Origin: Cribrihabitans_A pelagius
GTDB lineage: Bacteria > Pseudomonadota > Alphaproteobacteria > Rhodobacterales > Rhodobacteraceae
Length of the DNA stretch: 64,000 bases
Assembly (NCBI RefSeq): GCF_048820915.1
Contig: NZ_JBMERR010000020.1
Span: forward strand, 29,570-93,569
Reading direction: 5' to 3'
Shown: piece by piece, positions 7,912 to 15,197 of the stretch
Numbering within the stretch: position 1 is the stretch's first letter
Layout: each line of letters opens with the position of its first letter
The notes under the pieces: model-generated
The model's input: the letters and a program-made list of their open reading frames with translations, nothing else
Told to the model about the DNA's origin: nothing
The model's database searches: none
Position numbers and translations under genes: made by a program

Positions 7912-8100
7912 TTGTTTTACCTAATCAATTCAAACTTTTTCGAGTGGTCGGGCTGCCGACCTCTAACGAATGGCTAACATTTAAAGGTGGGGTTGGCAAC
8001 TTCAAGTAGGGATAACCCTTAATAAGGTGCGTTCGCTGGGTTGACCACACCTTTAAAGGTGTTATGGATACATATAGTGTTTGATTTGTGAGGAAGCACC
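7912..8100. promoter_or_regulatory. Divergent immunity control region with three operator-like sites
   Basis: Three copies of a TTTAAAGG-type sequence lie between the repressor and the Cro-like gene: TAACATTTAAAGGTGG (7975-7990), AACCCTTAATAAGGTGC (8014-8030) and the perfect 16-bp palindrome ACACCTTTAAAGGTGT (8047-8062). The last fills exactly the space between TTGACC (8041-8046) and TATGGA (8063-8068), a plausible rightward promoter. The first probably covers the repressor promoter. The arrangement resembles a lambdoid right operator. Confidence 0.7.
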
Positions 8101-8454
8101 ATGAAGGAACAAGGAATCTTGGCGGATCTCCCGCCCCCTGCCGTGTTTCGCGGTTGGCTTTTGTGCGCTGTCACGGACTTGGAGCTTCCCGCTCAAGTTG
8201 TCTCAGGCGCAACTGGCGGCATTAACGCGGTTGGCCGGTTTATGAAGGGGAGCAGCAAGGATTTGCGGCTGTCCCGCGCCAATGCAGTTGAGGTTTTTTT
8301 GCGCAAACAGGCCGCGGAAAAAGGGAAAGTTCTGCCTCCTGTGACCCCTCAGGATGTGCAGGCTTACACGGTTCGCGTCTGCGCCAAGCTGGATGAGCGT
8401 TTCCCTGATTGGCGGGAAGCCATCGCAGAGCAAGCGGGGTGCGAACATGCCTGA
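8101..8454 (+). CDS. Cro-like early regulator
   Basis: 117 residues with GAGGAAG before the ATG. First gene of the rightward early operon, in the position of cro or cII. Residues 38-60 (GGINAVGRFMKGSSKDLRLS) resemble the DNA-binding stretch of the divergent repressor, suggesting the two proteins share a fold and perhaps operators. The C-terminus has a helical region ending in a small W-containing motif (RFPDWREAIAEQ). It overlaps the next gene. Assignment rests on position and this partial likeness. Confidence 0.55.
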   Translation: MKEQGILADLPPPAVFRGWLLCAVTDLELPAQVVSGATGGINAVGRFMKGSSKDLRLSRANAVEVFLRKQAAEKGKVLPPVTPQDVQAYTVRVCAKLDERFPDWREAIAEQAGCEHA

Positions 8455-8716
8455 GATCGGCCTGACGTTGAACGACAAGGAAGAGAGAGAGATCGAGCAT
8501 ATCGCCCGATCCTTTGCGGCGCAGCATGGTCTAGCCCCGGTTTCGGTTGGCGAAATGGCTACTGAGCTTCTGCGCAGTCATTTGGTTTTGTGCCGTGACT
8601 GCCCCGGCGTTCTGCCGTCGCCCAAGCCCGTTGTGCGGGGCAAAATTGCCCGCAAGGGGCGGATTGAAGGCAAAGGCGGTGTGAGCCTGAAGGATGGCAT
8701 CAATGCCAAAGCCTGA
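8447..8716 (+). CDS. Small early phage protein
   Basis: 89 residues. ATG 8447 was chosen because it overlaps the stop of the upstream gene; an in-frame ATG at 8354 would overlap it by 100 bases. The N-terminal half is helical (LTLNDKEEREIEHIARSFAA) and the C-terminus is basic (RGKIARKGRIEGKGG), as in small DNA-associated phage proteins. Function unknown. Confidence 0.5.
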   Translation: MPEIGLTLNDKEEREIEHIARSFAAQHGLAPVSVGEMATELLRSHLVLCRDCPGVLPSPKPVVRGKIARKGRIEGKGGVSLKDGINAKA

Positions 8717-8981
8717 CCAAACCTATTTTTCTTCTGGCGGGCGTCGCTTGGTGCGCCGCGATCCGCGGCAGGATCCCAAGATGGCGAATTGCCCGATTGC
8801 CCTGCAGCGTATTTGCGGCACCTGTTCAGGCTTTCCACCGGATGCGGCGATCCGGGCCAAAGCGCAGCCCTGCGCCACCCGGCAAGTCTATGTGGACGGC
8901 TCGCGTTGTGCGGCGTCCTGCACTCTCTGGTCGCGCAAGAGCGCGCCTGTTTCCCCTATTGCACAAGGAAATTCGAAATGA
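8703..8981 (+). CDS. Cysteine-rich early phage protein
   Basis: 92 residues from ATG 8703 (ATG 8694 is an alternative). Six cysteines are clustered in the second half, including C-x6-C-x2-C (CPIALQRICGTC) and C-x14-C-x3-C patterns, suggesting metal binding. It overlaps both neighbours, consistent with a compact early operon. No family recognised. Confidence 0.45.
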   Translation: MPKPDQTYFSSGGRRLVRRDPRQDPKMANCPIALQRICGTCSGFPPDAAIRAKAQPCATRQVYVDGSRCAASCTLWSRKSAPVSPIAQGNSK

Positions 8982-9265
8982 CTGCAGACAACCGCGACTA
9001 CCGCACCATCATTGTTCATGGCCCGATGGGGTGCGGCAAGACGCATCACGGCAAGGATCTCGCCCGCGCCCTGGGTTGCCGCGAGGTGATTGACGGCTGG
9101 GCGGAAATGGGCCTCGCCAATGGCTTCCTTCCGCCGGTTTCTCCCGGTGCCCTGCACCTGACGAACCTGCCTCTGAACCCTGCGCGGCACCGCCCGCCGG
9201 AGGGCGCCGTTGTCCTGTCGTTTGATGCGGCTATGGCTGTGGCCTTTGCGGTGGGCGCGATCTGA
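8978..9265 (+). CDS. Small P-loop protein
   Basis: 95 residues starting at ATG 8978, overlapping the upstream stop (ATGA). Residues 10-22 form a strong Walker A motif (VHGPMGCGKTHHG) at the end of a beta strand (RTIIV). The protein is too short for a full ATPase; no clear Walker B is seen. It precedes ssb directly, with the stop of one overlapping the start of the other. A nucleotide-binding accessory of replication is plausible, but the exact role is unknown. Confidence 0.55.
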   Translation: MTADNRDYRTIIVHGPMGCGKTHHGKDLARALGCREVIDGWAEMGLANGFLPPVSPGALHLTNLPLNPARHRPPEGAVVLSFDAAMAVAFAVGAI

Positions 9266-9744
9266 TGGCGGGTTCTCTCAACAAGGTCATGCTGATCGGC
9301 CACCTGGGCCGGGATCCTGAGGTTCGCACGTTCCAGAATGGCGGCAAGGTCTGCAACATGCGGGTTGCCACCTCTGAAAGCTGGAAGGACCGCAACACGG
9401 GCGAGCGCCGCGAGCGCACGGAATGGCATTCCGTCGCCATCTTCAATGAGGGCTTGGTGCGGGTGGCGGAGCAATATCTGCGCAAGGGGTCCAAGGTCTA
9501 TATTGAGGGTCAGCTGCAAACCCGCAAATGGCAGGATCAGAGCGGGCAGGATCGCTATTCAACTGAGGTGGTGCTGCAGGGCTTCGGCTCTACGCTCACC
9601 ATGCTTGACCCGCGGCAAGATGGCGGCTCGGGCAGTGGGTCCGGTGGCGGATCCGGCGAGGGCTATGGCGGCAGCTCGGGTGGTGGCTACGGCAGTGCAT
9701 CCGGCGGCGGCCGCAACATTGATGATGATGAAATCCCGTTCTAA
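9265..9744 (+). CDS. ssb: Single-stranded DNA-binding protein
   Basis: 159 residues. The OB fold covers residues 1-108 and carries the standard signatures (NKVMLIGHLGRDPEVR, then RTEWHSVAIFNEGL and KGSKVYIEGQLQTRKW). A glycine- and serine-rich flexible linker (about 118-148) leads to the acidic tip DDDEIPF, which recruits replication and repair proteins. Its presence in the early operon together with primase and helicase indicates that the phage supplies much of its own replication apparatus. Confidence 0.95.
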   Translation: MAGSLNKVMLIGHLGRDPEVRTFQNGGKVCNMRVATSESWKDRNTGERRERTEWHSVAIFNEGLVRVAEQYLRKGSKVYIEGQLQTRKWQDQSGQDRYSTEVVLQGFGSTLTMLDPRQDGGSGSGSGGGSGEGYGGSSGGGYGSASGGGRNIDDDEIPF

Positions 9745-9816
9745 TTTTGAACACCCCGCGGGCGGATCTGTCTGCCCGCGCATCCCCCTGAAATTCTGAT
9801 TGATTGAGGTGCCCGC

Positions 9817-10935
9817 ATGACGCTGGTGCATGATCCCCGTATTGATGATGCGCGCAACCGGACTATGCGCGAGGTTCTGGACAAGCTGCCCCCGCTCGCT
9901 GGCGTGAAGTTCGGCAAGCGGGAGGCTGGCGGACCATGCCCCAAGTGCGGCGGTGATGATCGCTTTTCGATCAATTTCAGAAAGGGCGTCTATAACTGCC
10001 GGTTTTGTGGTGGGGGCGATCACATCGGCCTTGTGCAGTTCGTGCTTGATTGCACTTTCATGGAAGCGATTGAAGTTCTGGAGGGCGAGCGCGTCGCGGA
10101 AATTGATCCTGCAGAGCGCGAGCGCCGCAGGATCGCGCGCGAGAAACAGCGAAAGAGTGATGAGGCCGCTGAGGCGCAATACCGCGCTTGGTCAATTCAA
10201 GATGCGGTCGATATCTGGTGTGCTGGTGGATCCTATGAGTTTCGCGGTTCTATAGCGGAGGACTACTTGGCGTTTCGGGTGCCGGGTTTCGAGCTGCTGC
10301 CGCACGCTTTCAAGTGCTTCCGGTTCATCCCGGATCTTCCCTATGTGAAGCGGATCAAAAGGCGAAATCACACGCTGCATTCCGGCCCGGTTCTGGTGGC
10401 CGCGGTGCAGGCCCCGGATGGCATGATGCGCGCGGTGCATCGAACTTGGATAGATCTGGATCAGCCAAGCGGCAAGGCGCAGATATTCGCGCCTGACGGC
10501 AAGCAACTGCCGTCCAAGGTGGTGCGCGGATCCAAGCAAGGCGGCGCGATCCGCCTCACCGGCAACGCCTGCGGATCCTCGCTGGTGTCTGGTGAAGGGA
10601 TTGAGACAACCCTGACCGCCCTGGTTGGCGGCGTCCTGCCGGGCGCGAGCTATTGGGCCGGTGTGGATCTCGGCAACATGTCGGGCAAGCGCATTGGCGG
10701 CAAGTTCTCGGATGAGCCGGATATGGATGGCGGCCCCTCGTTTGTGCCGCCCTGCACGGTGAATGATTTCTGGCTAATCAAGGATGGCGATAGCGAACCC
10801 CGCCAGACCCAAGCACAGCTAACAGCCTGCGCCAAGCGGGCGATGCGGATCAACCCCGGCCTCAGCGCGTATATCGTGCCATCGGTGCCGGGCGGTGATC
10901 TGAACGACATGATCAAGAGGCCCGGCGAGCAATGA
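9817..10935 (+). CDS. Phage primase with DnaG-type zinc finger and Toprim domain
   Basis: 372 residues. Synthesises primers for phage DNA replication. The N-terminal zinc-binding domain has cysteines at 41, 44, 61 and 64 (CPKC and CRFC) around the DDRFSINF core. The second half has the Toprim-type segment with SGEGIETTLTAL (around 255) and a region ending VPGGDLNDMIKRPGEQ. It overlaps the downstream helicase by ATGA. The separate primase and helicase genes are typical of P4-like and Rhodobacter phages, which instead often fuse them. Confidence 0.85.
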   Translation: MTLVHDPRIDDARNRTMREVLDKLPPLAGVKFGKREAGGPCPKCGGDDRFSINFRKGVYNCRFCGGGDHIGLVQFVLDCTFMEAIEVLEGERVAEIDPAERERRRIAREKQRKSDEAAEAQYRAWSIQDAVDIWCAGGSYEFRGSIAEDYLAFRVPGFELLPHAFKCFRFIPDLPYVKRIKRRNHTLHSGPVLVAAVQAPDGMMRAVHRTWIDLDQPSGKAQIFAPDGKQLPSKVVRGSKQGGAIRLTGNACGSSLVSGEGIETTLTALVGGVLPGASYWAGVDLGNMSGKRIGGKFSDEPDMDGGPSFVPPCTVNDFWLIKDGDSEPRQTQAQLTACAKRAMRINPGLSAYIVPSVPGGDLNDMIKRPGEQ

Positions 10936-12725
10936 ACGAACAATACGACGATGTGCGCGCGGCCTGGGACCGGGCTGAGCCGGTCTATCCTGATGGCTAT
11001 GACCCCGGTCCGGATCCCCGCACCCCTCAGGATGCCGGCCCATATGATCCCGCCCATGATCCCGATGAGATCCTTGCGCAGGAATGCGCGGTGTTCCCGC
11101 TGAATGACTACGGCAATGGCAAGCGCTTCAAGAGCTACTTTGGCGCCGATTGCCTGTTTGTGCCGCGGGTGGCTTGGTTCACTTGGAAGGACCGCTTGTG
11201 GGAACAGGATGATGATCAGCTTGAAACCCGCCGCCTTGCACAGCAGGTTTCCGGCAAGATCACCCGCGAGGCGCAGCACATCCGTCTTGAGGAATGGGAG
11301 CAGATGCAGGTTGAGGCGGGCGATCAGGCCCGCGAGGAAGTTGACGAAATCAAAGCGGTCACGCCTTCCAAGCGCTCTGAGGAACAAAAGGCCCGCCTGC
11401 GCGATCTTGAAAAGGTTGTTGAGCGCAGCGAGGATCTGAAAAAGAAACTGTCGGCGCTGAGGCGCGGCCACCATTCGCACGCCAAAGCGGCCGGAAACAC
11501 CGGCCCGATCAACAACATGATGCGCGAGGCGCAGGTTGACCTTTATCAGCCGCTTACCCGGCTGAATGAGGATCCGCTGATGATCAACACGGAAACCGGG
11601 GTGATCCGGTTCCGGGTTGAAATGGATCCGCGCACGAACAAGAAAAAGCTGATCCGCGAGGTGCTGAAACACGCGCGGGATCAGTACCTTTCAAAGATGA
11701 TGGCGGTGGAGTTCAACCCGGATGCCCTGTGCCCGGATTTTGAGGAGTTCCTGATTTCGATCCAGCCGGATCCGGCGCTTCGCGAGTTTCTGCAGCGCTG
11801 GTTTGGCTACTGCCTGACCGGCCTGACCACTGAACAAAAGCTGTGCTTTTTCTATGGCGAGGGCCGCAACGGCAAGTCTACCATTGTGGATCTGATCGCA
11901 AAGATGATGGCGGCCTATGCAACCACGGTACCGATTGAAAGCCTCGCTGGATCCGATCAGCGCAAAGGCTCAGATGCAACGCCGGATCTGGTGCGCCTTC
12001 CTGGCGCCCGCATGGTGCGCGCCGCTGAGCCGGAGCGCGGCCAAAAGCTGAAAGAGGGCTTTATCAAGGCGATCACGGGCGGCGAGGAAATCCTTGTGCG
12101 CCGGATGCAGCAGGAATTTGTTGAGGTAACGCCTGAGTTCAAGCTGACGATCTCTGGCAACCACAAGCCGGAGATCCGCGGCACGGATAAGGGGATCTGG
12201 CGGCGGGTGCTGCTGGTTCCGTTCCTTGTGTCAATCCCGGATGAGGATGTTGATCCGCTGTTGCCGCAAAAGCTGTGGGCGGAGCGTTCGGGCATTCTGA
12301 ATTGGATGCTGGAAGGGCTTGAGAAATGGCTGACAGATGGTCTGCAGATCCCTCAAGAGATCCTGGACGCAACAGAGGAATACCGTGAGGAAAGCGATCC
12401 CATGCTTGTGTTTATCAACAACTGCTGTGTTGTGGATGGGGATCCCGACGTGTTCACCCGTTCGCGCGAGCTGATCGACGCTTTCAATTGGTGGTATGTG
12501 GATGCGGGCAAGGGGGATCCCTGGACCTCGAAAACCGTTTCCAAGCACCTCAGCGACAAATCCAAGTTTCACAAGACGCCAGAGGGCAAGGGGTTCACGG
12601 CGGCCAAGGTCAGCGATACCGGCTATCGCGGGATCCGGCTGAGCAGCGATTTCATCCAGCTCCGTGAGGATGCGGAGGTGCGGGCAAAATACGGCTCTGG
12701 CGGCGGGCCTGAGCCGGTTGTGTGA
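10932..12725 (+). CDS. D5/P4-type SF3 replicative helicase
   Basis: 597 residues. An acidic N-terminus and a long coiled-coil-like charged segment (about 95-180) precede the D5 N-terminal region and the superfamily 3 helicase core. Walker A is GEGRNGKST (about residues 310-318); the sensor region KLTISGNHKPEIRGTDKGIW follows near 400. The C-terminus (about 500-590) has a winged-helix type end with DTGYRGIRLSSDF. It probably unwinds the phage origin and recognises the iteron cluster at 14.7-15.1 kb, by analogy with P4 alpha; that link is inference. The C-terminal motif recurs in the antirepressor-like protein at 13854. Confidence 0.88.
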   Translation: MNEQYDDVRAAWDRAEPVYPDGYDPGPDPRTPQDAGPYDPAHDPDEILAQECAVFPLNDYGNGKRFKSYFGADCLFVPRVAWFTWKDRLWEQDDDQLETRRLAQQVSGKITREAQHIRLEEWEQMQVEAGDQAREEVDEIKAVTPSKRSEEQKARLRDLEKVVERSEDLKKKLSALRRGHHSHAKAAGNTGPINNMMREAQVDLYQPLTRLNEDPLMINTETGVIRFRVEMDPRTNKKKLIREVLKHARDQYLSKMMAVEFNPDALCPDFEEFLISIQPDPALREFLQRWFGYCLTGLTTEQKLCFFYGEGRNGKSTIVDLIAKMMAAYATTVPIESLAGSDQRKGSDATPDLVRLPGARMVRAAEPERGQKLKEGFIKAITGGEEILVRRMQQEFVEVTPEFKLTISGNHKPEIRGTDKGIWRRVLLVPFLVSIPDEDVDPLLPQKLWAERSGILNWMLEGLEKWLTDGLQIPQEILDATEEYREESDPMLVFINNCCVVDGDPDVFTRSRELIDAFNWWYVDAGKGDPWTSKTVSKHLSDKSKFHKTPEGKGFTAAKVSDTGYRGIRLSSDFIQLREDAEVRAKYGSGGGPEPVV

Positions 12726-12738
12726 TTTTGGCGCGCGC

Positions 12739-13179
12739 TTACTGATTGAGTGCGCGCCATGCGCTGGACTGCTTTTCCGCACAGAAGGCAATCATATCGA
12801 ATTGCGGTTCCCATTTGGGGATGCAGGTTCCCGCGACTTCCCGCCCTATCTCGGCGGGAAGGGTATCCAGAATATCAACAAGGGCGCCCATCCCTTCCAT
12901 CTGCTTTCTGGCGCAGAATAGAACCATATCCCACTGCTGATCCCACTTGCGTTCACAATGCCGTAGAGAGGGAGCAAAATTAGCGTTGCCGCCAAGGGAT
13001 TTTTCGATGGCGGTGTAGCCCGTCCATCCCTCTTGGCGCTTGTTGATGCAGAACTTGACCATGTCATACTGGCTTCCCCATTTGGCGGAGCATTCAGCCT
13101 TGACCTGATCGGGTGAGTAATCTTCTGCGGCTGCGGATGTTGCGCTCAGAAGAAGTGCTAGCAGGATCGCGTTTTTCAA
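12739..13179 (-). CDS. Secreted three-repeat cysteine protein (lysogenic cargo)
   Basis: 146 residues starting at TTG 13179. A signal peptide (KNAILLALLLSATSAAAEDY) suggests export to the periplasm. The mature part contains three copies, roughly 50 residues apart, of a motif C-x2-KW-x2-Q-[YWF]-DM-x2-FC-x2-K[RQ]: around residues 30-45, 75-90 and 118-134. The two cysteines per copy could form disulfides. It lies against the direction of the early operon with its own promoter region, which contains operator-like palindromes, a typical position for a moron gene. Function unknown; host-surface or periplasmic modification is possible. Confidence 0.65.
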   Translation of the reverse strand: MKNAILLALLLSATSAAAEDYSPDQVKAECSAKWGSQYDMVKFCINKRQEGWTGYTAIEKSLGGNANFAPSLRHCERKWDQQWDMVLFCARKQMEGMGALVDILDTLPAEIGREVAGTCIPKWEPQFDMIAFCAEKQSSAWRALNQ

Positions 13180-13208
13180 TTGAGGTGCACCTTAAAATGT
13201 GTGTATAA

Positions 13209-13219
13209 GCCTAAAAGGC
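13209..13219. promoter_or_regulatory. Operator-like palindrome before the secreted-protein gene
   Basis: GCCTAAAAGGC is a near-palindrome of the same family as the phage operators; a second relative (CACCTTAAAATGTG) lies at about 13188-13201. On the minus strand TATACAC nearby could serve as -10. The gene may be under repressor control. Confidence 0.4.
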
Positions 13220-13289
13220 GTTCTCGAAATTCTGTTCTGCTAAGGCTTGACACGGAATCGACGGATGGGCAACCTAAGGGCGCAGATCG

Positions 13290-13495
13290 GAAAAGGGTCT
13301 GCCAGGATTGGAACCCTGTCTGTTCGTAGACGCCTGATAGCCTGCGTCGTTTGTCGTGGGCTTTTCTTATGGTCAGGCGCATGGGGGCACCTTCGGGTGC
13401 GCCGCTTTCTACGGGCGGTAGTTCCAACCCTGTGTGTCTGGCCGCCAGAGATTGGAACCTCTCGTGGCTGGGTTTTGAAACCTAAACGTAGAGAG
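13290..13495 (+). ncRNA. Candidate C4-type antisense RNA region
   Basis: This region codes for no convincing protein but has strong RNA character. TTGGAAC at 13308-13314 and again at 13452-13458 are both complementary to GTTCCAA at 13421-13427. Between them is a stable hairpin with a TTCG tetraloop (GGCACC TTCG GGTGCGCC, 13386-13403). This layout, and the general sequence style, matches my memory of the C4/cI antisense RNAs of P1, P7 and P4-like phages, which control antirepressor or early expression by pairing around ribosome binding sites. An antirepressor-like gene follows 360 bases downstream. TTGACA at 13247 may belong to its promoter. Confidence 0.45.
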
Positions 13496-13503
13496 GGTCA
13501 ATT

Positions 13504-13752
13504 ATGACCATTCATACCCCATGCCTGAACCAACTGACCGCCGCAATGAATGTAGCCTCTGACGCTGTTGAGTTGGAGGGGCTTGCGCAGGCAATGCGCA
13601 TCGTTGCGGCTGCCTTTGCCAGCGATCCTGACCTTGAGGCCAGCGATGCCCTGGATGCCCTTGCAATTGCGCTGCACAATAAATCCGTGTCGCACAGGCT
13701 GATGGCGGAGCAGTCGGGCGCTTTCACCCCTGCAGATATGTTCACTGAATAG
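13504..13752 (+). CDS. Small acidic hypothetical protein downstream of the C4-like RNA
   Basis: 82 residues with GAGAGGG about 5 bases before the ATG. Mostly helical and alanine-rich (ELEGLAQAMRIVAAAFASDP, DALDALAIALHN). It starts only about 45 bases after the last TTGGAAC element, so its translation could be the target of the antisense RNA. No family recognised. Operator-like palindromes follow its stop codon. Confidence 0.5.
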   Translation: MTIHTPCLNQLTAAMNVASDAVELEGLAQAMRIVAAAFASDPDLEASDALDALAIALHNKSVSHRLMAEQSGAFTPADMFTE

Positions 13753-13759
13753 GCGAACT

Positions 13760-13826
13760 AAACCTTTAAAGGTGCTATTTTGGCTTGCAGCACATCTTTA
13801 AAGGCGTTCTATCACCTATAAGGCGT
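13760..13826. promoter_or_regulatory. Triple operator cluster before the antirepressor-like gene
   Basis: Three sites of the operator family lie within 70 bases: AAACCTTTAAAGGTGC (13760-13775, core ACCTTTAAAGGT a perfect palindrome), CACATCTTTAAAGGCG (13791-13806) and CACCTATAAGGCGT (13813-13826). TTGCAG at 13785-13790 is a possible -35. The cluster mirrors the three-site immunity region at 7975-8062 and probably lets the repressor control 13854-14615. Confidence 0.6.
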
Positions 13827-13853
13827 GCTGCCTATTTTCAGAAAGGACATGAC

Positions 13854-14615
13854 ATGATGAACCTGACTATTCAAGATTTCAACGGTGAACCCCGGATGCG
13901 GGATACCGATATTGCAGAGGCGCTTGGTTTCTCGCGGGCGCGAGACTTCCGCAAGTTGATTTTGAGGTGCCTGGCGGCACTGGGCAGTTTTGGGGAGGTA
14001 ACGCGCGCCATGCCGTCGCGCGTTGACAAGCATAACCCGAATGCTCGGGAATACTGGCTGAACGAACATCAGACGTTCTACATCTGCACGCAAAGCAAGA
14101 CGGAAAACGCTTTCGCCATAACCCGGCAGATCATCAACCTGTTTGTTGCATGGCGTAATGGGCGGCTGAGCGAGCAGCCGGAGCAGGCGCAACCCGGCTT
14201 CCAATTGGATGCGGATACGCAAACATATCTCACCATGGTGCGTGAGGTGCGCATGACAAAGGGAAGGGCTGCCGCGAGCTGGCTTTATGACCGGCTGCCG
14301 TTGCCGTCTTTGCCGCCCAGCATCCAGCCGCAGCCCGTGGTTCAGGAGGGGCAGGAGGTGGATAATATCTTGCTGTTCTTGCAGGATAAATGCGTGATTT
14401 CTGGCCGCAAGTCGGATTGGATCCGCAGCCGCGATCTGTATGAGGCATACTGCGCTTATTGTGATGAGGGCGGTGTTCCACCGCACCCTCTCCGTGCTTT
14501 TGGCTTGCGCGCCAAGGCGCTGTCAGAGGTGTACAAGTGCCCTGATACAGGTGCCAGCTTCCGGCATGGAAAGCGTAGCGATACGGGGTTTCGTGGCCTG
14601 CGCCTGATCGACTGA
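13854..14615 (+). CDS. Antirepressor-like protein with primase-type C-terminal domain
   Basis: 253 residues from ATG 13854 (a second ATG follows immediately; GAAAGGA upstream). Residues 1-105 resemble phage antirepressor/Rha-type N-terminal domains: a predicted DNA-binding start (MRDTDIAEALGFSRARDFRK) and the box YWLNEHQTFYICTQSKTENA with AFAITRQIINLFVAWRNG. The C-terminal 85 residues resemble the winged-helix end of D5-type primases (SRDLYEAYCAYCDEGG, DTGFRGLRLID), a motif also at the end of the phage helicase. It follows a three-site operator cluster and lies downstream of the C4-like RNA. A role in inactivating the short repressor is inferred. Confidence 0.6.
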   Translation: MMNLTIQDFNGEPRMRDTDIAEALGFSRARDFRKLILRCLAALGSFGEVTRAMPSRVDKHNPNAREYWLNEHQTFYICTQSKTENAFAITRQIINLFVAWRNGRLSEQPEQAQPGFQLDADTQTYLTMVREVRMTKGRAAASWLYDRLPLPSLPPSIQPQPVVQEGQEVDNILLFLQDKCVISGRKSDWIRSRDLYEAYCAYCDEGGVPPHPLRAFGLRAKALSEVYKCPDTGASFRHGKRSDTGFRGLRLID

Positions 14616-14641
14616 TAGGCCGTAGGGCTGAATTACCACAG

Positions 14642-14674
14642 GGCCGCCCCCTCACCGGGCGGCCTCTTTTTTTG
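14642..14674 (+). terminator. Rho-independent terminator
   Basis: A perfect 8-bp G+C stem (GGCCGCCC at 14642-14649, GGGCGGCC at 14657-14664) with a 7-base loop followed by TCTTTTTTT. It ends the early operon after the antirepressor-like gene. Confidence 0.9.
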
Positions 14675-14714
14675 TGTCTTGCGATCCCCGCACCCCTCTT
14701 TTCCGGCTGCACGC

Positions 14715-15107
14715 TTCGACCCCTAAGACCCCTATAGGTAGGCGGGAAGGGAAGGGAATAATCAGATCTGCGGGATTATAGGGACTTGGCGCGAGTTTGG
14801 CGGGACGTGGCCTATTCCAGGGGTGCGGGTTTTTGCAAAGAAATATCAGCGCGTTACGCGAGATCCGGGATCACAGGGATCACAGGGACCAAACTTTGGG
14901 GGCCTTGCCCTATGTGTGTGCGGGCGCGTTTTTGCGTGTTTATCTTTCCTGTGTGTGTACGGAAATCTTGATCCCTATGGTCCCTATGATCCCTAAGTGA
15001 AACACAAAGGTTAGAAAAATCAGGGGGTTGAGAGGCGATGCGGGCGCAGGGGTCCGGGGCACACGTGGTCCCTGCCTGATCCCTGACCCCTTGGTGTGAT
15101 CCCTAAG
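14715..15107. other. Iteron cluster, candidate replication origin
   Basis: A gene-free stretch carrying many short repeats of the type TGATCCCTA and its complement. Clearest arrays: three copies spaced exactly 9 bases apart at 14867-14890 (GGGATCACA twice, then GGGACC) and three more 9 bases apart in the opposite orientation at 14969-14997 (TGATCCCTATGGTCCCTATG and so on). Further copies occur at about 14719-14735, 14771-14786, 15067-15090 and 15097-15107. Iterons of both orientations near a D5-type helicase gene are typical of phage and plasmid origins. No other gene or RNA is visible in 14675-15197. Confidence 0.6.
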
Positions 15108-15108
15108 A

Positions 15109-15124
15109 AACCCCTTTAAAGGCG
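15109..15124. promoter_or_regulatory. Operator-like site upstream of the Q-position gene
   Basis: AACCCCTTTAAAGGCG matches the phage operator family; the core CCTTTAAAGG is a perfect palindrome. A second, imperfect CACC-n8-GGTG inverted pair follows at about 15130-15145. They lie about 75 bases upstream of the gene at 15198 and probably control it. Confidence 0.5.
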
Positions 15125-15197
15125 TATAGCACCTCGTATATGGTGGCTGTACCTGAGGCGTTTCACTAGATTTTGTGGCTGAACAGAGGATTTGAGC

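Noticed and set aside
13247..13507. Plus-strand open frame over the C4-like region as a protein
   Set aside because: No good start signal, and the conserved features are complementary repeats and a tetraloop hairpin; RNA is the better explanation. Related phages do carry short annotated frames here, so a leader peptide is not fully excluded.
14760..15110. CRISPR-like array from the repeated GATCCCTA units
   Set aside because: Units are about 9 bases, directly abutting or irregular, with no 28-37 base repeats or equal spacers and no cas genes; iterons explain them.
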